Source: Heterocephalus glaber
Lineage: Eukaryota; Chordata; Mammalia; Rodentia; Bathyergidae
Length of the DNA: 64,000 nt
Direction: 5' to 3'
NCBI RefSeq assembly: GCF_000247695.1
Contig: NW_004624881.1
Coordinates: 1,379,923 to 1,443,922 of the forward strand
A program made the position numbers and the translations under genes. The notes beneath the pieces were generated by a model. It saw only the letters and a program-made list of their open reading frames with translations, was not told where the DNA came from and searched no databases. Below are positions 48,960-59,810 of this stretch, one piece after another (the first letter of the stretch is position 1; each line of letters starts with the position of its first letter).

Positions 48960-50700
48960 GAGTCTAAGAGTCAACATGACTGAAAGGAGGAGGAGCCACA
49001 CTGGACAAACTCAGAGAAAAATCAACTAAAACACAGGTAACTGGAAGGAAGGAGGGACACACTTCCTGATGCCCAAATCAATTTGAAATGATAGACCAGT
49101 AGATCAAATCAAGCACAGCCCTGGACATGATAAAACAGTGCACCAGCCCACTGGGCTGCCAGGGAATCCCCACACTGGGAAGTGCCCCGGAAATTGATGG
49201 TCTGAAAAGAAGCAGCTCACTCAAGCCACACAGGCTGGATTTGGGAGAAGCCTCTGGTCCCTTTAGCCTCCTCCTCACAAAGGGCACTGCTACTGTCTCT
49301 GGCAAACACTGAGGCAGGGCCTCCAGCCCAGGCCCTTGCTTTCTTTACTTTTTCAGTCATTTTCTTCAATGTTGGGACCCCAGTGCAGCTAAAAAAATGT
49401 GATTTGTGACCAGCAACTCAAGAGGAAGACACAGAAGCATGTGGGATTTTAGCAAGGGCAATTCACCCCATGGAGAGGAGGTCCCAGGTCCAGCAGTGCA
49501 GCTCCCACCAAGTGAGTCAGGACAGGATAGAAAAGTGCCAGCTGGGGTGAAACAGGAGGCTGTGCAAAGACCACATGACCCAGAACAGCCAAGTGTGCTT
49601 GGGACAGAGAGCAGCCATGGGCACCACAGCAGTGGGGAGGAGGCTTGTGTGGACCAGAGAGGGGCACTCAAAGCTGCTGGCTTAGACCAGCCCAGCTCCC
49701 ACAGATCAAACTCTACCAGACCAGGTGGGGAGGCTCAGCCTGGTTCTGGGACACTACCTGCCTTGGACACTCCCAGAGAGGACTAAGGACTCCTGAGGAA
49801 TTTTACTTTGTTCTTTTAATTGTATTTCTTTCTTTGTTGGTTTTGTTTCCTCATTCTTTGTTTTGTTTGTTTGTTTGTACAGTTATGTTTACCTTGTTCT
49901 GCACATCCTCTTTCTTTGCTCAACTCTCTCTCTGGAGTTGACTATATTTCCTTGTGAGTGTAAATCCTTTCTTGTCTTTCTGGTTCATGCAGATATTCTT
50001 TTGCTTTATTCTTCACGCTTTTTCTCTTGCCCTCTTCTCCAGTTTCCCAAACCTTGGCTGATCATCTGCTGTCCTCCAGTATTGCCTCTACTACATCTCT
50101 GTTCATCTCCCTCCCTGTGTTGCCCCCTATCCCTCTTAAATTTCCCCCACTAGTGGATAAACTCACCCCACTAAAAGGAAATTCATTGCATCCAAGCTCC
50201 TATTTTATGCTGGATTGCATTATATAACTGCACATCTTGCTCCTGTGATTAAAGTTACCAAGTCAATAGTTACCAAAGTTTTTCAGTTTCTAGGCTGTGC
50301 TTGATGGTACCAATATTGCTAATTGTGTACTACATTTGCCAGGATGTCCTACCTGTTGTAATGAGTTGTTCTCTCCTGTATCACAACACTGAGATTGTAT
50401 GGTGCCATAACCACCACCATATCCCAGTATCTAAAGACTAGGTGCTGAGCCAAATAAATACCAACTTCTGATCCTTAATAAATTGGGAAGTTAGGAGCTT
50501 GGGACAGAAACAAGAATCACATGTGCCCAAATGACCTCTCTGAGAAATAGACATTTCCTAGAGAAGGCTTGATACTAGTGATAAAGCTATCTGCCATAAG
50601 AAATTCACAAGCATGAACACAGAAAACCAAATTTTAAAAAATGTTAAAACTGATGTGAAGGAGAAAATAATTAGGTGTCCAGGTAGATCTAGAAAACACA
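48960..50700 (+). mobile_element. Probable L1 5'UTR fragment, sense
   Basis: Layout resembles the 5'UTR of the leftmost L1 read in sense: a G+C-rich segment (49100-49760), a pyrimidine-rich segment (49800-50160), then A+T-rich sequence. The stretch around 50300-50480 (gcttgatggtaccaatattgctaattgtgt) shows similarity to the reverse of 3280-3380. No ORF1 follows. A 126-codon frame at 49406-49786 has no recognised domain. The assignment rests on structure plus weak similarity. Confidence 0.4.
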
Positions 50701-50709
50701 CTCTTAAAA

Positions 50710-50995
50710 GTAGCCAATAAATGAAAGATTATGGGAAGTGATTGCACTTTAAATACTGTAATGCTTAATTCTGTCATCCTTTGAATGCAAAAAATAAAAG
50801 GTTATCAGCATTTTGGGGAAAAAAGAAAAATAGAAATATGTATGTTCAATATACTTTATTTTATCCATTAACTATACTCTGATGATCCTGGATAGAAACT
50901 ACTCTGTAGTTTTACCAGGTTCTTTGCATTCAGCTTGGAGCAGAATCCTCTGTTCACTTTAACCTCTGACTCTGCAGAGACCACAGCAGATGGAC
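50710..50995 (+). repeat. 5' flank of OR14 unit D, proximal part
   Basis: Short remainder between the L1-like insert and the receptor, matching the last few hundred bases of the unit A and C 5' flanks (atactttattttatccatt occurs here near 50850 and near 43085). It contains the acceptor-like site at 50958-50977. Confidence 0.65.
50958..50977 (+). promoter_or_regulatory. Conserved splice-acceptor-like site upstream of OR copy D
   Basis: Identical in sequence to the copy A site (tttaacctctgactctgcag), 18 bases before the ATG at 50996. Confidence 0.5.
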
Positions 50996-51942
50996 ATGGA
51001 CAACCTCAGCATCTTCAAAGAATTTCTCCTCATGAATGTCACAGGTTCCCAGGAACTCCAGGTTCTGCAAGGTGTGCTGTTCTTAGTGATTTATCTGGGA
51101 GCATTAACAGGGAATCTTGTGACTGTCACTGCCATAGTGACAGACACACATCTGCCTCTCCCATGTACTTTTTTTATAAGCAGTGTGGCCCTCCTGGACC
51201 TCTGCAGCATGTCAGTTGTTGTTCCCAAAGCTGTAGTGAATTGCATGACAGGCAGTAAGACCATATCCCTGGCAAAGTGTGTTGCACAGATTTTTCTGTA
51301 TCCACTGTTTGCATCAGTAGAGATTGCCCTCCTGGTGGTCATGTCCTATGACCACTACATGGCTATTTGCCACCCTCTGAACTATGGGTTCATCATTACC
51401 CAAAGTCTCTGTTCCCAGGATGCAGCTGGCTCCTGGGCCTCTGTTCTGGTCTACTCTGAATAGAAAGCACAAGCTCTCTATTCAGGCTTCCCTTCACCAA
51501 GACCAATGTGATCCCACAATATTTCTGTGATGTACCTCAAATTCTGAGGATTTCATCTTCAGATGTCCAATACTCTGAATTTATAATGGTGGCTTTAAGT
51601 TTTTGCATTGTCTTGGTATGTTTTGCCTTCATGTTTGTTTCATATGTTAATATATTTTTGACTGTGCTTAAGACTCATTCAGGGGAAGCCCATAACAAAG
51701 CCATATCCACCTGTACACCACAGTTGTCTGTTCTCTTTTTGTTTCTCATTTCTGTGTCAGTAGCTGCAATAGGTCCTATTCCACGCAAACCATCCCTTGA
51801 GAATCTGTTCTACACCATGGTGCTCCCATTCGTGAACCACATCGTCTACTGTCTACACAACAGGGAGCTCAATGCTGCCTTGCAAAGAATGTTCAACAGA
51901 TTCTCTGAGTTGATGTCAAATATTTTTATCACTAAAACTTAA
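50996..51942 (+). pseudogene. OR14-like olfactory receptor pseudogene, copy D
   Basis: The start aligned with the other copies is ATG at 50996; an extra in-frame ATG is at 50990. TM1 to TM4 read openly: MDNLSIFKEFLLMNV, LTGNLVTVTAI, ALLDLCSMSVVVPKAV, AICHPLNYGF. At the TM2 entry LHSPMYFF is replaced by LPLPCTFF through a one-base loss offset by an extra T shortly after (51150-51175). TAG lies at 51461-51463 in loop 2, combined with a two-base insertion relative to the others. The frame resumes for 144 codons (YFCDVPQILRISSSD, EAHNKAISTCTPQL, NHIVYCLHNREL with the usual NP changed). A four-residue in-frame deletion precedes TM7 (NLFYTM). DRY reads DHY. Confidence 0.92.
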
Positions 51943-51949
51943 ATATTAG

Positions 51950-53820
51950 TCCATCGAATGAAGATAGATTAGTTGATATTTGATGTTCTTCCATACATTG
52001 AAATATACACCTGTGAATCATCTAGTTTTAGTTGCTTATACATTATTTTGTTGCATACAGTTTTTTGGTGAAGTACAAATCTACATCTTCATGTTCTTGC
52101 TTGTCTTGTTGTATATGTCATACATTTTATTCCTCATTCCTAAAACTGGAAGTTTGGTTCACATTGCAAAAATATTTTGAAAATATTTGGAATGATTTTG
52201 AGCTAGAAAGAAAATAGGCACTATATGGATCAGGGTATGCTTTTTATGTTCCACCTTAACAGACACCTGTGCTGTTGAGAGAACCTCAGGTGCTGGATCT
52301 GACCAACCTGGAGAAGCGCACTGAGTGGTCCTGTGAGAAGACCCTGCTGTCTGCACTATGCTCTCTGCACTTGCTCTTCCACTCAGGCTGGGATGGGTCA
52401 CATGGTGATTAAAAGGGGACAACTGAGAACTGAGGACATAGTGGGGCTTTGGAATCTGAGACCTTCACCTGCCTCTTCTGCTGCATCTTCTAAAATCCTT
52501 TTGTTCAGTCAATGAAAATTCAAGACACACAAATAAATGACCTTCCAAAAAACTGTAATTTGGAAATGTTTTGTTTCTGTGTGTAATCCAGATGAAAACA
52601 AGCAGGCCAACCTTGATCCATGAAAACTTGGTGAGCAATGAGGAAAATGAATCAGATGCCCTGTGTGGTGCACCATTTTCTTCCAATAGCACACAAAATA
52701 GCACATAAAAACAACTTCACTCCAAATGAGAAGTGTTTTGTTTCTCTGACTTCCAATAGCTGAATCTGCAAACTGGTGGCTAAAATGCATATTGGCTATT
52801 TTGTTTTTGAGAACTTAATCTCAAATATGCTTCCTGTTTCATCTAGAAGCCCTATCTGGGAAAACCTCAGCACGGAGGGTCTGGTGCCCATTGAGCCCCA
52901 GTTCAGCCCTAGAACAATAGGCTCCCTACATTTCAGTACTTATTGATAGAAGTAAGTGGTGTTTGGTTCCATGGACCTCCTGTCCACCAGACCTCATGTC
53001 CTGGTGGAGGTCTGAACATGGCTCACCCTCCTCTGATGCATGGGATACCTCAACTTTCAATGTTTCAACACTGAGAAGGTACATCTCTTAAAAGTTAAAA
53101 TTTGTGTGACTGTAAGACACAGAACTTGATATGATCCCTGTAACTGTTTTGAAATATTTGCTCCAATCAGGGCAACTAACACATCCACATTTTAAACAAA
53201 ATATATCTGCATCCAAGTCATTTTTGAATCTATTTTTAAGGTAAAAATACTGTAATTTAAATTTGGATAATATTTACAAAGGTGGGATGTTAACATTCCT
53301 GAAAACTTTTGAATGAATTCCTTTTGCTCTATCACTACATCTATCTAAATTGATACATAGACTTCCTCCACATACTTTCATCCACATATTGGAATGAATA
53401 AGTAACTTGATTTCTAATTTTCAGGGTTAATTTATAAAATTATTTCAACCCAGTTCCTCATTTTATCTTTCTGATTCCTTATTGATATTTCTGCTTGTGC
53501 ATTTCCAACGATTCTACCATTATGAGTTAGACATTTTCAGTAACGAAGTGAGGGCTTCTTTCCTTGGAATATTTTTACTTTTACAGTTTTTCCATTGGAA
53601 ATTATATGTATTCATTCTTTGAAAAGTAACAATTGCAAGTATTTGTGACACACAGCATGATATGTTTACAAATTTCAATGCTTCAAAGAGGCTAATTGAC
53701 TAATCTATCCCCGGTACACTTACCACTTCGGGGTGTGAAACATTGAAAATATACTTTTATCAGGAGGTGAAAAATATTTCATGCATTGCTATTATAGTTA
53801 CTATTCAGTGCAAACATATC
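51950..53820 (+). repeat. 3' flank of OR14 duplication unit D
   Basis: Paralogous to 10735-12630. The segment 52150-52470 matches 10890-11210, 52850-53100 matches 11630-11850, and 53640-53790 matches 12440-12620. No gene is recognised. Confidence 0.8.
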
Positions 53821-53829
53821 TGTAAAGCT

Positions 53830-55000
53830 TGATCTTTCTGTTTAATTAAAATTTTGTGCATTTTGACCTATATTTACCCACTACCCATCAAACATCCACT
53901 TCCAGGATCTGGAAACATTCACTTTGCTCTATAGATCTGAATTCAACATTGTTAGGTTCCACATGTAATTTAGATCATGGGTATTTGTCTTTCTGTGCCT
54001 CCCTTACAGCAAAATGTTGTCCAGATGCAGATATATTGGTGCAAATAAAACTACTTTCCCCATTTTTAAGACTCCATAATATTCCACTGTGTGCATATGC
54101 CACAGTTTCTTCATCTTCTTATCTGATGAGGGAACCTAGGTTGCTGCTGAATGTTAGCTATGTGAACAATACTGCATTGAAGGGGAGAGAGCAGGCATTC
54201 CTTCAGTAGATTGATTTCAGGTCCTTGGGTTCATACCCAGGCATGGAATTCCTCTATCCTATGCTAACTCTGAGTTTTGGAGAAACCTCCATGTTGTGCT
54301 CATGTGCAAATCCACCAAAGGGGACCAAACAGTGATTTTTACCCTACATTGTCTCAAATACAGCCACCATTTATCTTTTTGGCAATAGGCACTGAAACAA
54401 TTGTGAGGTAATGTCTCCTTGTAGTTTGCATTTCCATTCCTGATGACTAATGAGGATGATCAGTTTTTCATGCATCTGTTGATTAATTTGTGTCTTCTTT
54501 TGAGAAATGTCAATGTAAGTATTTTGCCTATTCTTTTCTTGGGTTATTACTTTGCTTCATATTGAGTAGTTTCACTTCTTTATATAGTTTAGGTATCAGT
54601 CACATGTCACTACATGGCTTGCAAATATTTTCTCCCAACATGTTAATTGTCTTATTCTCTATTAAATTTTTTCTTTCCTATGAAAGACTTTTAGATAAAT
54701 GCAATCTCATATAAAATGCATTTTGTTTGTTTTATTTGCTTTTGTACTCTGTACTTTCACAGTCATACCTAGGAGACTTCTGCCCATTTCAACATTTGGC
54801 AAAAGTTCCCCTACGGTTTCTTCTAGAACTTACAAAGCACAAAACTTTAAATAAAGTTCTTAACTTGATTTTTGTATGTGGGATGAGATAAGGGTCCGGT
54901 CTCATTCTTCTCCATGTGAATATAAACTTTCCCCATATCATTTATTGAAGAAATTTTGCTTTCTGTTGGTCACTTTGTCAAAGATCAACCCATTTTAAGT
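53830..55000 (-). mobile_element. Old L1 ORF2/3' region, antisense, part of unit D
   Basis: Longest preserved version of the antisense L1 shared by units A, C and D. Examples: gcaaaatgttgtccagatgcag, gttgattaatttgtgtcttcttttgag, atcatttattgaagaaattttgc, ctttgtcaaagatcaaccc. Heavily diverged, so it is old. Confidence 0.75.
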
Positions 55001-55219
55001 GAGGATCATCAAAAAATGATGGCATGTCCTCATCCACCTTATTCACAGAATCTTGCATGGAGTGAGCTTTGAGTCTCCCCCAAAGTACAAAACACTACAA
55101 AAGAGAAAGGTTTTTGTGCAGATTCTAGATTTCAAGGCTGGAACAACATAGCAACTAAAGACACCCACAGAAGTCTCCAGAACCCCTGAAAAAAGTCACA
55201 AGAACAATGGGATAAGTAT

Positions 55220-55990
55220 GTATATATGGAGGGAAGCACTTTGAAAAAGATTTAGGGCAATTTGTCATTTATTCCATTTTTGTTTAATTTAAATACTCAT
55301 TGGCCTTATGATCACACCTCCTAGTGTTTGACAATATTTCGAGAAGTGTGAACTCTTGTACTTGGTTGGTGAGAATGTCAGCAAATATAAAAAATATGTG
55401 AAACAAGTGAACTTTGTCAAAAATTAACATAGAATTCCTTTAGGATTCGGCAATCCTCCTGTGGGGTATATATTTAAAGAGAGGAAAGAAGGATCTTGAA
55501 ATGGTATCTGCATGCCTATGGTCACTACAGCACCATCCCTAACGTCAGACAGAGCTGAATTACCTCAGTGTCCAATGGCACAGGAATGGATTGATAAAAG
55601 GTTGTTCACACACACTGGACTGTTATTTGTTCCAAAAAAAGGAAATCTTTCCACATATAAGAAGCTGGAAGAACACTGGTCATCTTATGTTCAGTAAAAG
55701 AAGAGGATACAGAGAGGCAGTTACATACTGCATGACCCCACTCCTCTGAGAGACCTGAAGTGGTGGAGTCCTGTAGAGAAGGAGCACAGTGATGATGAAC
55801 TGCAGCTGCAGGGAAGAGAAGGTGGAGATGCACATTTCTGTCCTGAAAGGTGAGCACTTTCTGGCGACTTTAACTGCAACACTATGAGTGTAAATAATAG
55901 CATTTTTACATGTTCTTGAGGCCTGCAAAGAAAGCAGGGTGAAAATGTTTTCACTACCAAAATAAATAAATCAATAAAGTGGTAGGTATC
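55220..55990 (+). mobile_element. Old L1 3' region, sense, partner of the antisense piece
   Basis: Reads as L1 3' sequence in sense: ctcctgtggggtatatatttaaag, ctcagtgtccaatggcac, gaaatctttccacatataagaagctgg, gttcagtaaaagaag. With 53830-55000 it forms an antisense-then-sense arrangement, again consistent with a 5'-inverted L1. In unit C the equivalent sense piece is at 47550-48105. Confidence 0.7.
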
Positions 55991-56003
55991 TGTGATGATG
56001 GAT

Positions 56004-56124
56004 AAAGAATGAAGTAAAGCCGGGGATTTAGCTCAGTTGTTCCACTGCCTGCCTCACAAGGGCAAGGACCCGAGTTCAATCCCCGGTACCAAAAAAAAAA
56101 AAAAAAATCAAAGAATGAAGTAAA
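56004..56124 (+). mobile_element. tRNA-Ala-like SINE with perfect 15-base target-site duplication
   Basis: Body 56019-56090 starts gccggggatttagctcagtt and holds the B-box-like gagttcaatccccggt, followed by 17 A. Flanked by exact repeats of aaagaatgaagtaaa at 56004-56018 and 56110-56124. It is the least diverged SINE in the window. Confidence 0.95.
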
Positions 56125-56139
56125 AATGCCCAATTTAAG

Positions 56140-56640
56140 AAATCATGATTTTTAATTGAGAAATTACTACAAATCTGCAGAAGAAAGAAAATGACTTGAA
56201 ATTAATAAACAATATGATCAAGGGCACAGAATAAAACATCAAAATGTAAAAATGTATCATATTTCTATATATCAGCAAAGAAAATCTTGAGAGGAAAACT
56301 AAAAACAGGTAATACCTTCAATTAATAAGAACAAAGAGAATGTAGTATTTAAATAAACTCTTAAATACAATATACACTTTATTTCCTGTGTACCATAAAA
56401 ATCTGATAAAATATATTAAATTTCCAAGTGGGAACATATACCATACTGAGTGTGCAAGTGATAACACAATAAAGTTTCTCTTTTGTAGAATACTGATGCT
56501 GTATATTCAGCATAATTTTATGCAGAACACCAGTGTCATCCTGTACATCTATACAAATGATTCAGGAAAATTAAATGCACAATATAATGTTCTTAATAAC
56601 AAACCAATAATGTTTTAGAAAGTTCATCTTGGAGGAATCA
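56140..56640 (+). mobile_element. Old L1 ORF2 remnant
   Basis: The text aaaatgtatcatatttctatatatcagcaaagaaaatcttgag matches the region just after the L1 reverse transcriptase core in sense. Frame is lost. The right boundary is vague. Confidence 0.5.
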
Positions 56641-57655
56641 TTCCTTTTATAGAATTTTAATTAGATTAAGTGGATTTAATATTAATGAAAGTTCCAATGC
56701 TTAATATTGCTTATCATTAGTGTTTTTACATCTTGTGACATAAATCCATTCTTTTGGTTATCTAGGGATTATTGTTAGAAATAAAATAGCACACTTACAG
56801 AATCAGGTAGCAATGTTGCCTTGCTTAGAAAGATGAGTCCTGATCCTACACCCAGCCTTGTGGCTCAGTGGTCCCCTACAGAGATTTCTCTTCTCCAGAA
56901 CCTCAGACTTTCCTCCTACATGGCTCTGCACTTTTCCATCTTTGCCTGTGAACACGCAGGTGATGGCACAAGCACACTGAAAAGACTGATCCACTCCTGC
57001 TACTATGAAAAGGAAGGCACAAAACAACCCCTTTCATTTTTATAAAGACACACCAGAGTAACAACTTCACACCTGCTGTTATCTTATTGATCTGAGTACA
57101 CTGTCTCCTCCCACTGGATAATGCCAGGCTGAAAATTGTAGCAACAGACTGAAAGGTATGTTTGATGATGCCACTTAGATGATGAGCACTTTCTGCATGC
57201 TATTAATCCCATCAAAAATAAATATGAAAAAGGAGAGAATAAATGTTAGTGATAAATTAGAAATCACAAAAAATGAGTAAACATAGAGATACAAAAGAGT
57301 GGAGAGTGTTCTATAAGATTGATGGTTTTCAAATATTTGAATCTGACATTCAACACACACAGTTTAAAAATTCATTTTATGTAAATATATCAAATCCCTG
57401 AGATGAATGTTATTATATATGGCAAACCCATACTAATAAAAATAAAAATTAAAAAATATTTTAAAGAGTTATATATGTGGATATTCTATACAGAGAGAAT
57501 AACTTAGCTTATGTGGAGTATCTAATAGTAATCACTGCTTTTTTGTAAACTATTTTATTTAAAATGCATTATACCCAGAATTGCACCCTTGCATCTGATG
57601 AGGGTCTGATAGCACTGTCACATATACAGTAACTGGAGGGTTTTTTAGACTTATT
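56641..57655. other. No gene recognised; L1 3' tail at 57370-57450
   Basis: Unclassified sequence. At 57395-57450 the sense L1 family tail appears (gatgaatgttattatatatggc, catactaataaaaataaa), a very short 5'-truncated insertion. Confidence 0.45.
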
Positions 57656-57656
57656 C

Positions 57657-57795
57657 TTTATTACTGCATGTCTGCAGTACATAATGGTCACATTCATTGT
57701 GGGGGGTTTGCACATGCACAAAACACATCTAATTCCTTTTTTCTTCTTTTGTCCCTCTCCCCTATTCCCTCTCCACCCCCTTCCCTGTCCATGTA
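57657..57795 (-). mobile_element. L1 3' end, antisense
   Basis: Reversed family tail and 3'UTR: tgcagtacataatggtcacattc, then pyrimidine-rich cctctcccctattccctctcc. Confidence 0.65.
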
Positions 57796-57799
57796 CAGC

Positions 57800-58400
57800 A
57801 CCTCTACTGGACCTGACCTCAGGAGCCTTCTCCAAGGCCTCCCTGTGCTGACCTCTCCTGCTCCTGGTGGGGCTGGTGCAGCTGCAGGCTGAGTGTGCTG
57901 CACAGAGCTCACACACATGTGTCCCGGAGGGCAAGTGTGGGCAGCATGGTCACCAGGGTGGACAGAGAGGAACTTGGCTGGAGGAGACCTTCACCTCCCC
58001 TGGCCCAGGGTGTCCTGAGCAGACCCCGCAACCCAGGACTTCTGACCAACGCTCTGGTCTCCTTTGGGTCTCCTTGCCTGCGTCCACTGTGGTGTCTGGA
58101 CCTCAAGGCCACAGAGAGCCGCACTGAACTGCTGTAGACTGGGCCTCTCAGAGAAAGGGTCTGAGCAGTCCTGTCCTGTGTAAAGCACCCCCGAGCAGTG
58201 CGAAGTTACAGGAGTGGGAGACAGATGGGCAGACCACGGGCCTCTGTTGCCCTTTGTGAGGAGGAGCTGGGAGCCAGGGCACTCTCCCTGCTGTGTCTAG
58301 GCATAGGAGCAGGAGGACCCTGAAGAGAACCAAGCATGGGTGGGTTCTGGGCTGGTCAGGTCTCCAGGTTCAGATGGGAGAGGGGCAAAGCCCTGAGTGT
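57800..58400. other. GC-rich, unclassified block
   Basis: A sharp rise in G+C over about 600 bases in an otherwise A+T-rich window, with some CpG (tgcgtccact, cccgagcagtgcgaag, accacgggcc). Several overlapping frames of 60-120 codons on both strands are expected from the composition. It could be part of an L1 5' region, an LTR or host sequence; I cannot tell. Confidence 0.5.
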
Positions 58401-59340
58401 GGGAGAGCATGGGTTCTGAGATAAGGTTTTGAAGTAAAGGTATTGGGATCTTCAAAACACAATTTAACTGAATTCCAAGAAAAAGAGGAGGATTTGAAAG
58501 GAAATACATAATGCATACTTAGTATTTTAATGGAGTATCAATATCCTTTCTCCTAAGCCCTAACCAGTTAAAATCATGCATCGAGGATAAAGTCTATTTT
58601 ACAAAGTAGAAGGAGTAAAATATAAAACCGACAGTGAAATTATGAAATTCAGATTCATCAGTCAAGGACAGTTTTCCCATTGTGCTGCTCAATTTGAACT
58701 CTGGTCCTCATTTTCCTGACCAGTGCTGCACATCTGAGCCCAGGGCTGTTTATCAAACAAAAATAAACACACAAAGCTCACATACCCACAGTCTCATCAC
58801 TAAGACAGAATAAAATTCTCCCAAACAGAGAAGTGCTGAGAAGCCAAGCTGCTGTTGCCCTTTCTACAGCAGCAGAAAGCCGAGGGGGGCTGTGCTTGTG
58901 AGGGAGAAGTATGAGATACATTCATCTCTGTGTCATCTTACATTCCTCCTTGAACTTGTTCATTTTGTGTTGAAACACTGTGGGCCTGTACACACAATGG
59001 AATAGCACTGTGACTGCAGGGGATAGCACCAAAGATGAAGGGGAACTCTCTGGGGAGGACCTCGTGTGAGATGGAGCCTTCAGCTTGGGTAGGGAGAGAG
59101 AAAGTGCTGCTCCACACCCAGTTTCTCAGTTCCTTAAGTATGGAGTTCAGATAAAGGTGATTGGGTGCCAAAGCCCTGTGCAGCTGGAGGGGGCCATTCT
59201 CAAGTGTGACTGGGGTTTGGGAGTGATGAGTCCCTCATGTGTGAATGATTGATGGATACCCTCTGGATGGCCTCCCTGCAGACAGGCACACAGCCAAGTC
59301 CACTTCCATGAACATGCACATTCTGGATGACTTTTCTAAC
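58401..59340. other. No gene recognised
   Basis: Unclassified sequence with short frames only. No repeat family recognised. Confidence 0.4.
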
Positions 59341-59344
59341 TTAA

Positions 59345-59712
59345 TCCTTATGGGCACCACTAGTATGCTAACAGAAGGATAAATCTGAGTCATTTGTAGG
59401 AAAATGAATGCACCTTGAAAGCTAAATGTTAAGTGAAATAATTCAGATATACAAGCTTAAATACTGGTACACAAGCTTAAATACCCATGTGGTAATTCAA
59501 AGTGTAAACAAAGAGCAAACAAGAGGCATGAGCAAACAGGAAGATAGATCTTTTGCAAATAGGAAGAAGACCAAGAGATGGAGTGAAAGGGCAAGGGCAG
59601 GAGGAGGAGGGGATGTAAAAAAGATCTAGGATGTGCCATGCACATGTTCTAACCCACACAAGGAAAGCAGGGATATGTATTATGAACCTGTACTAATAAG
59701 TTAAAAAATATA
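59345..59712 (+). mobile_element. L1 3' end, sense
   Basis: L1 3' text (gtaggaaaatgaatgcaccttga, aagtgaaataattcagata) followed by a purine-rich 3'UTR (aggaggaggggatg) and the tail gaacctgtactaataagtt. 5'-truncated. Confidence 0.75.
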
Positions 59713-59810
59713 AACAGGAGGGCCAGTTATTTAGTTCAATGGTTTCCCCACCTGCCTCAAAAGCAGAAGTTCCCGAGTTCAATCCCTGGTACAAAAACAA
59801 TGTAAACAGG
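59710..59810 (+). mobile_element. tRNA-Ala-like SINE
   Basis: Body 59720-59800: gggccagttatttagttcaatgg and gagttcaatccctggtac. Flanked by taaacagga at about 59711 and 59802, a short direct repeat consistent with target duplication. It sits directly at the end of the L1 tail. Confidence 0.82.

Noticed and set aside
49406..49786. 126-codon + strand frame, G+C-rich
   Set aside because: It lies in an L1 5'UTR-like segment. Overlapping frames on the opposite strand are as long, as expected from composition.
57569..57934. 121-codon minus-strand frame
   Set aside because: It spans the antisense L1 tail and the start of the GC-rich block, so it is composite.
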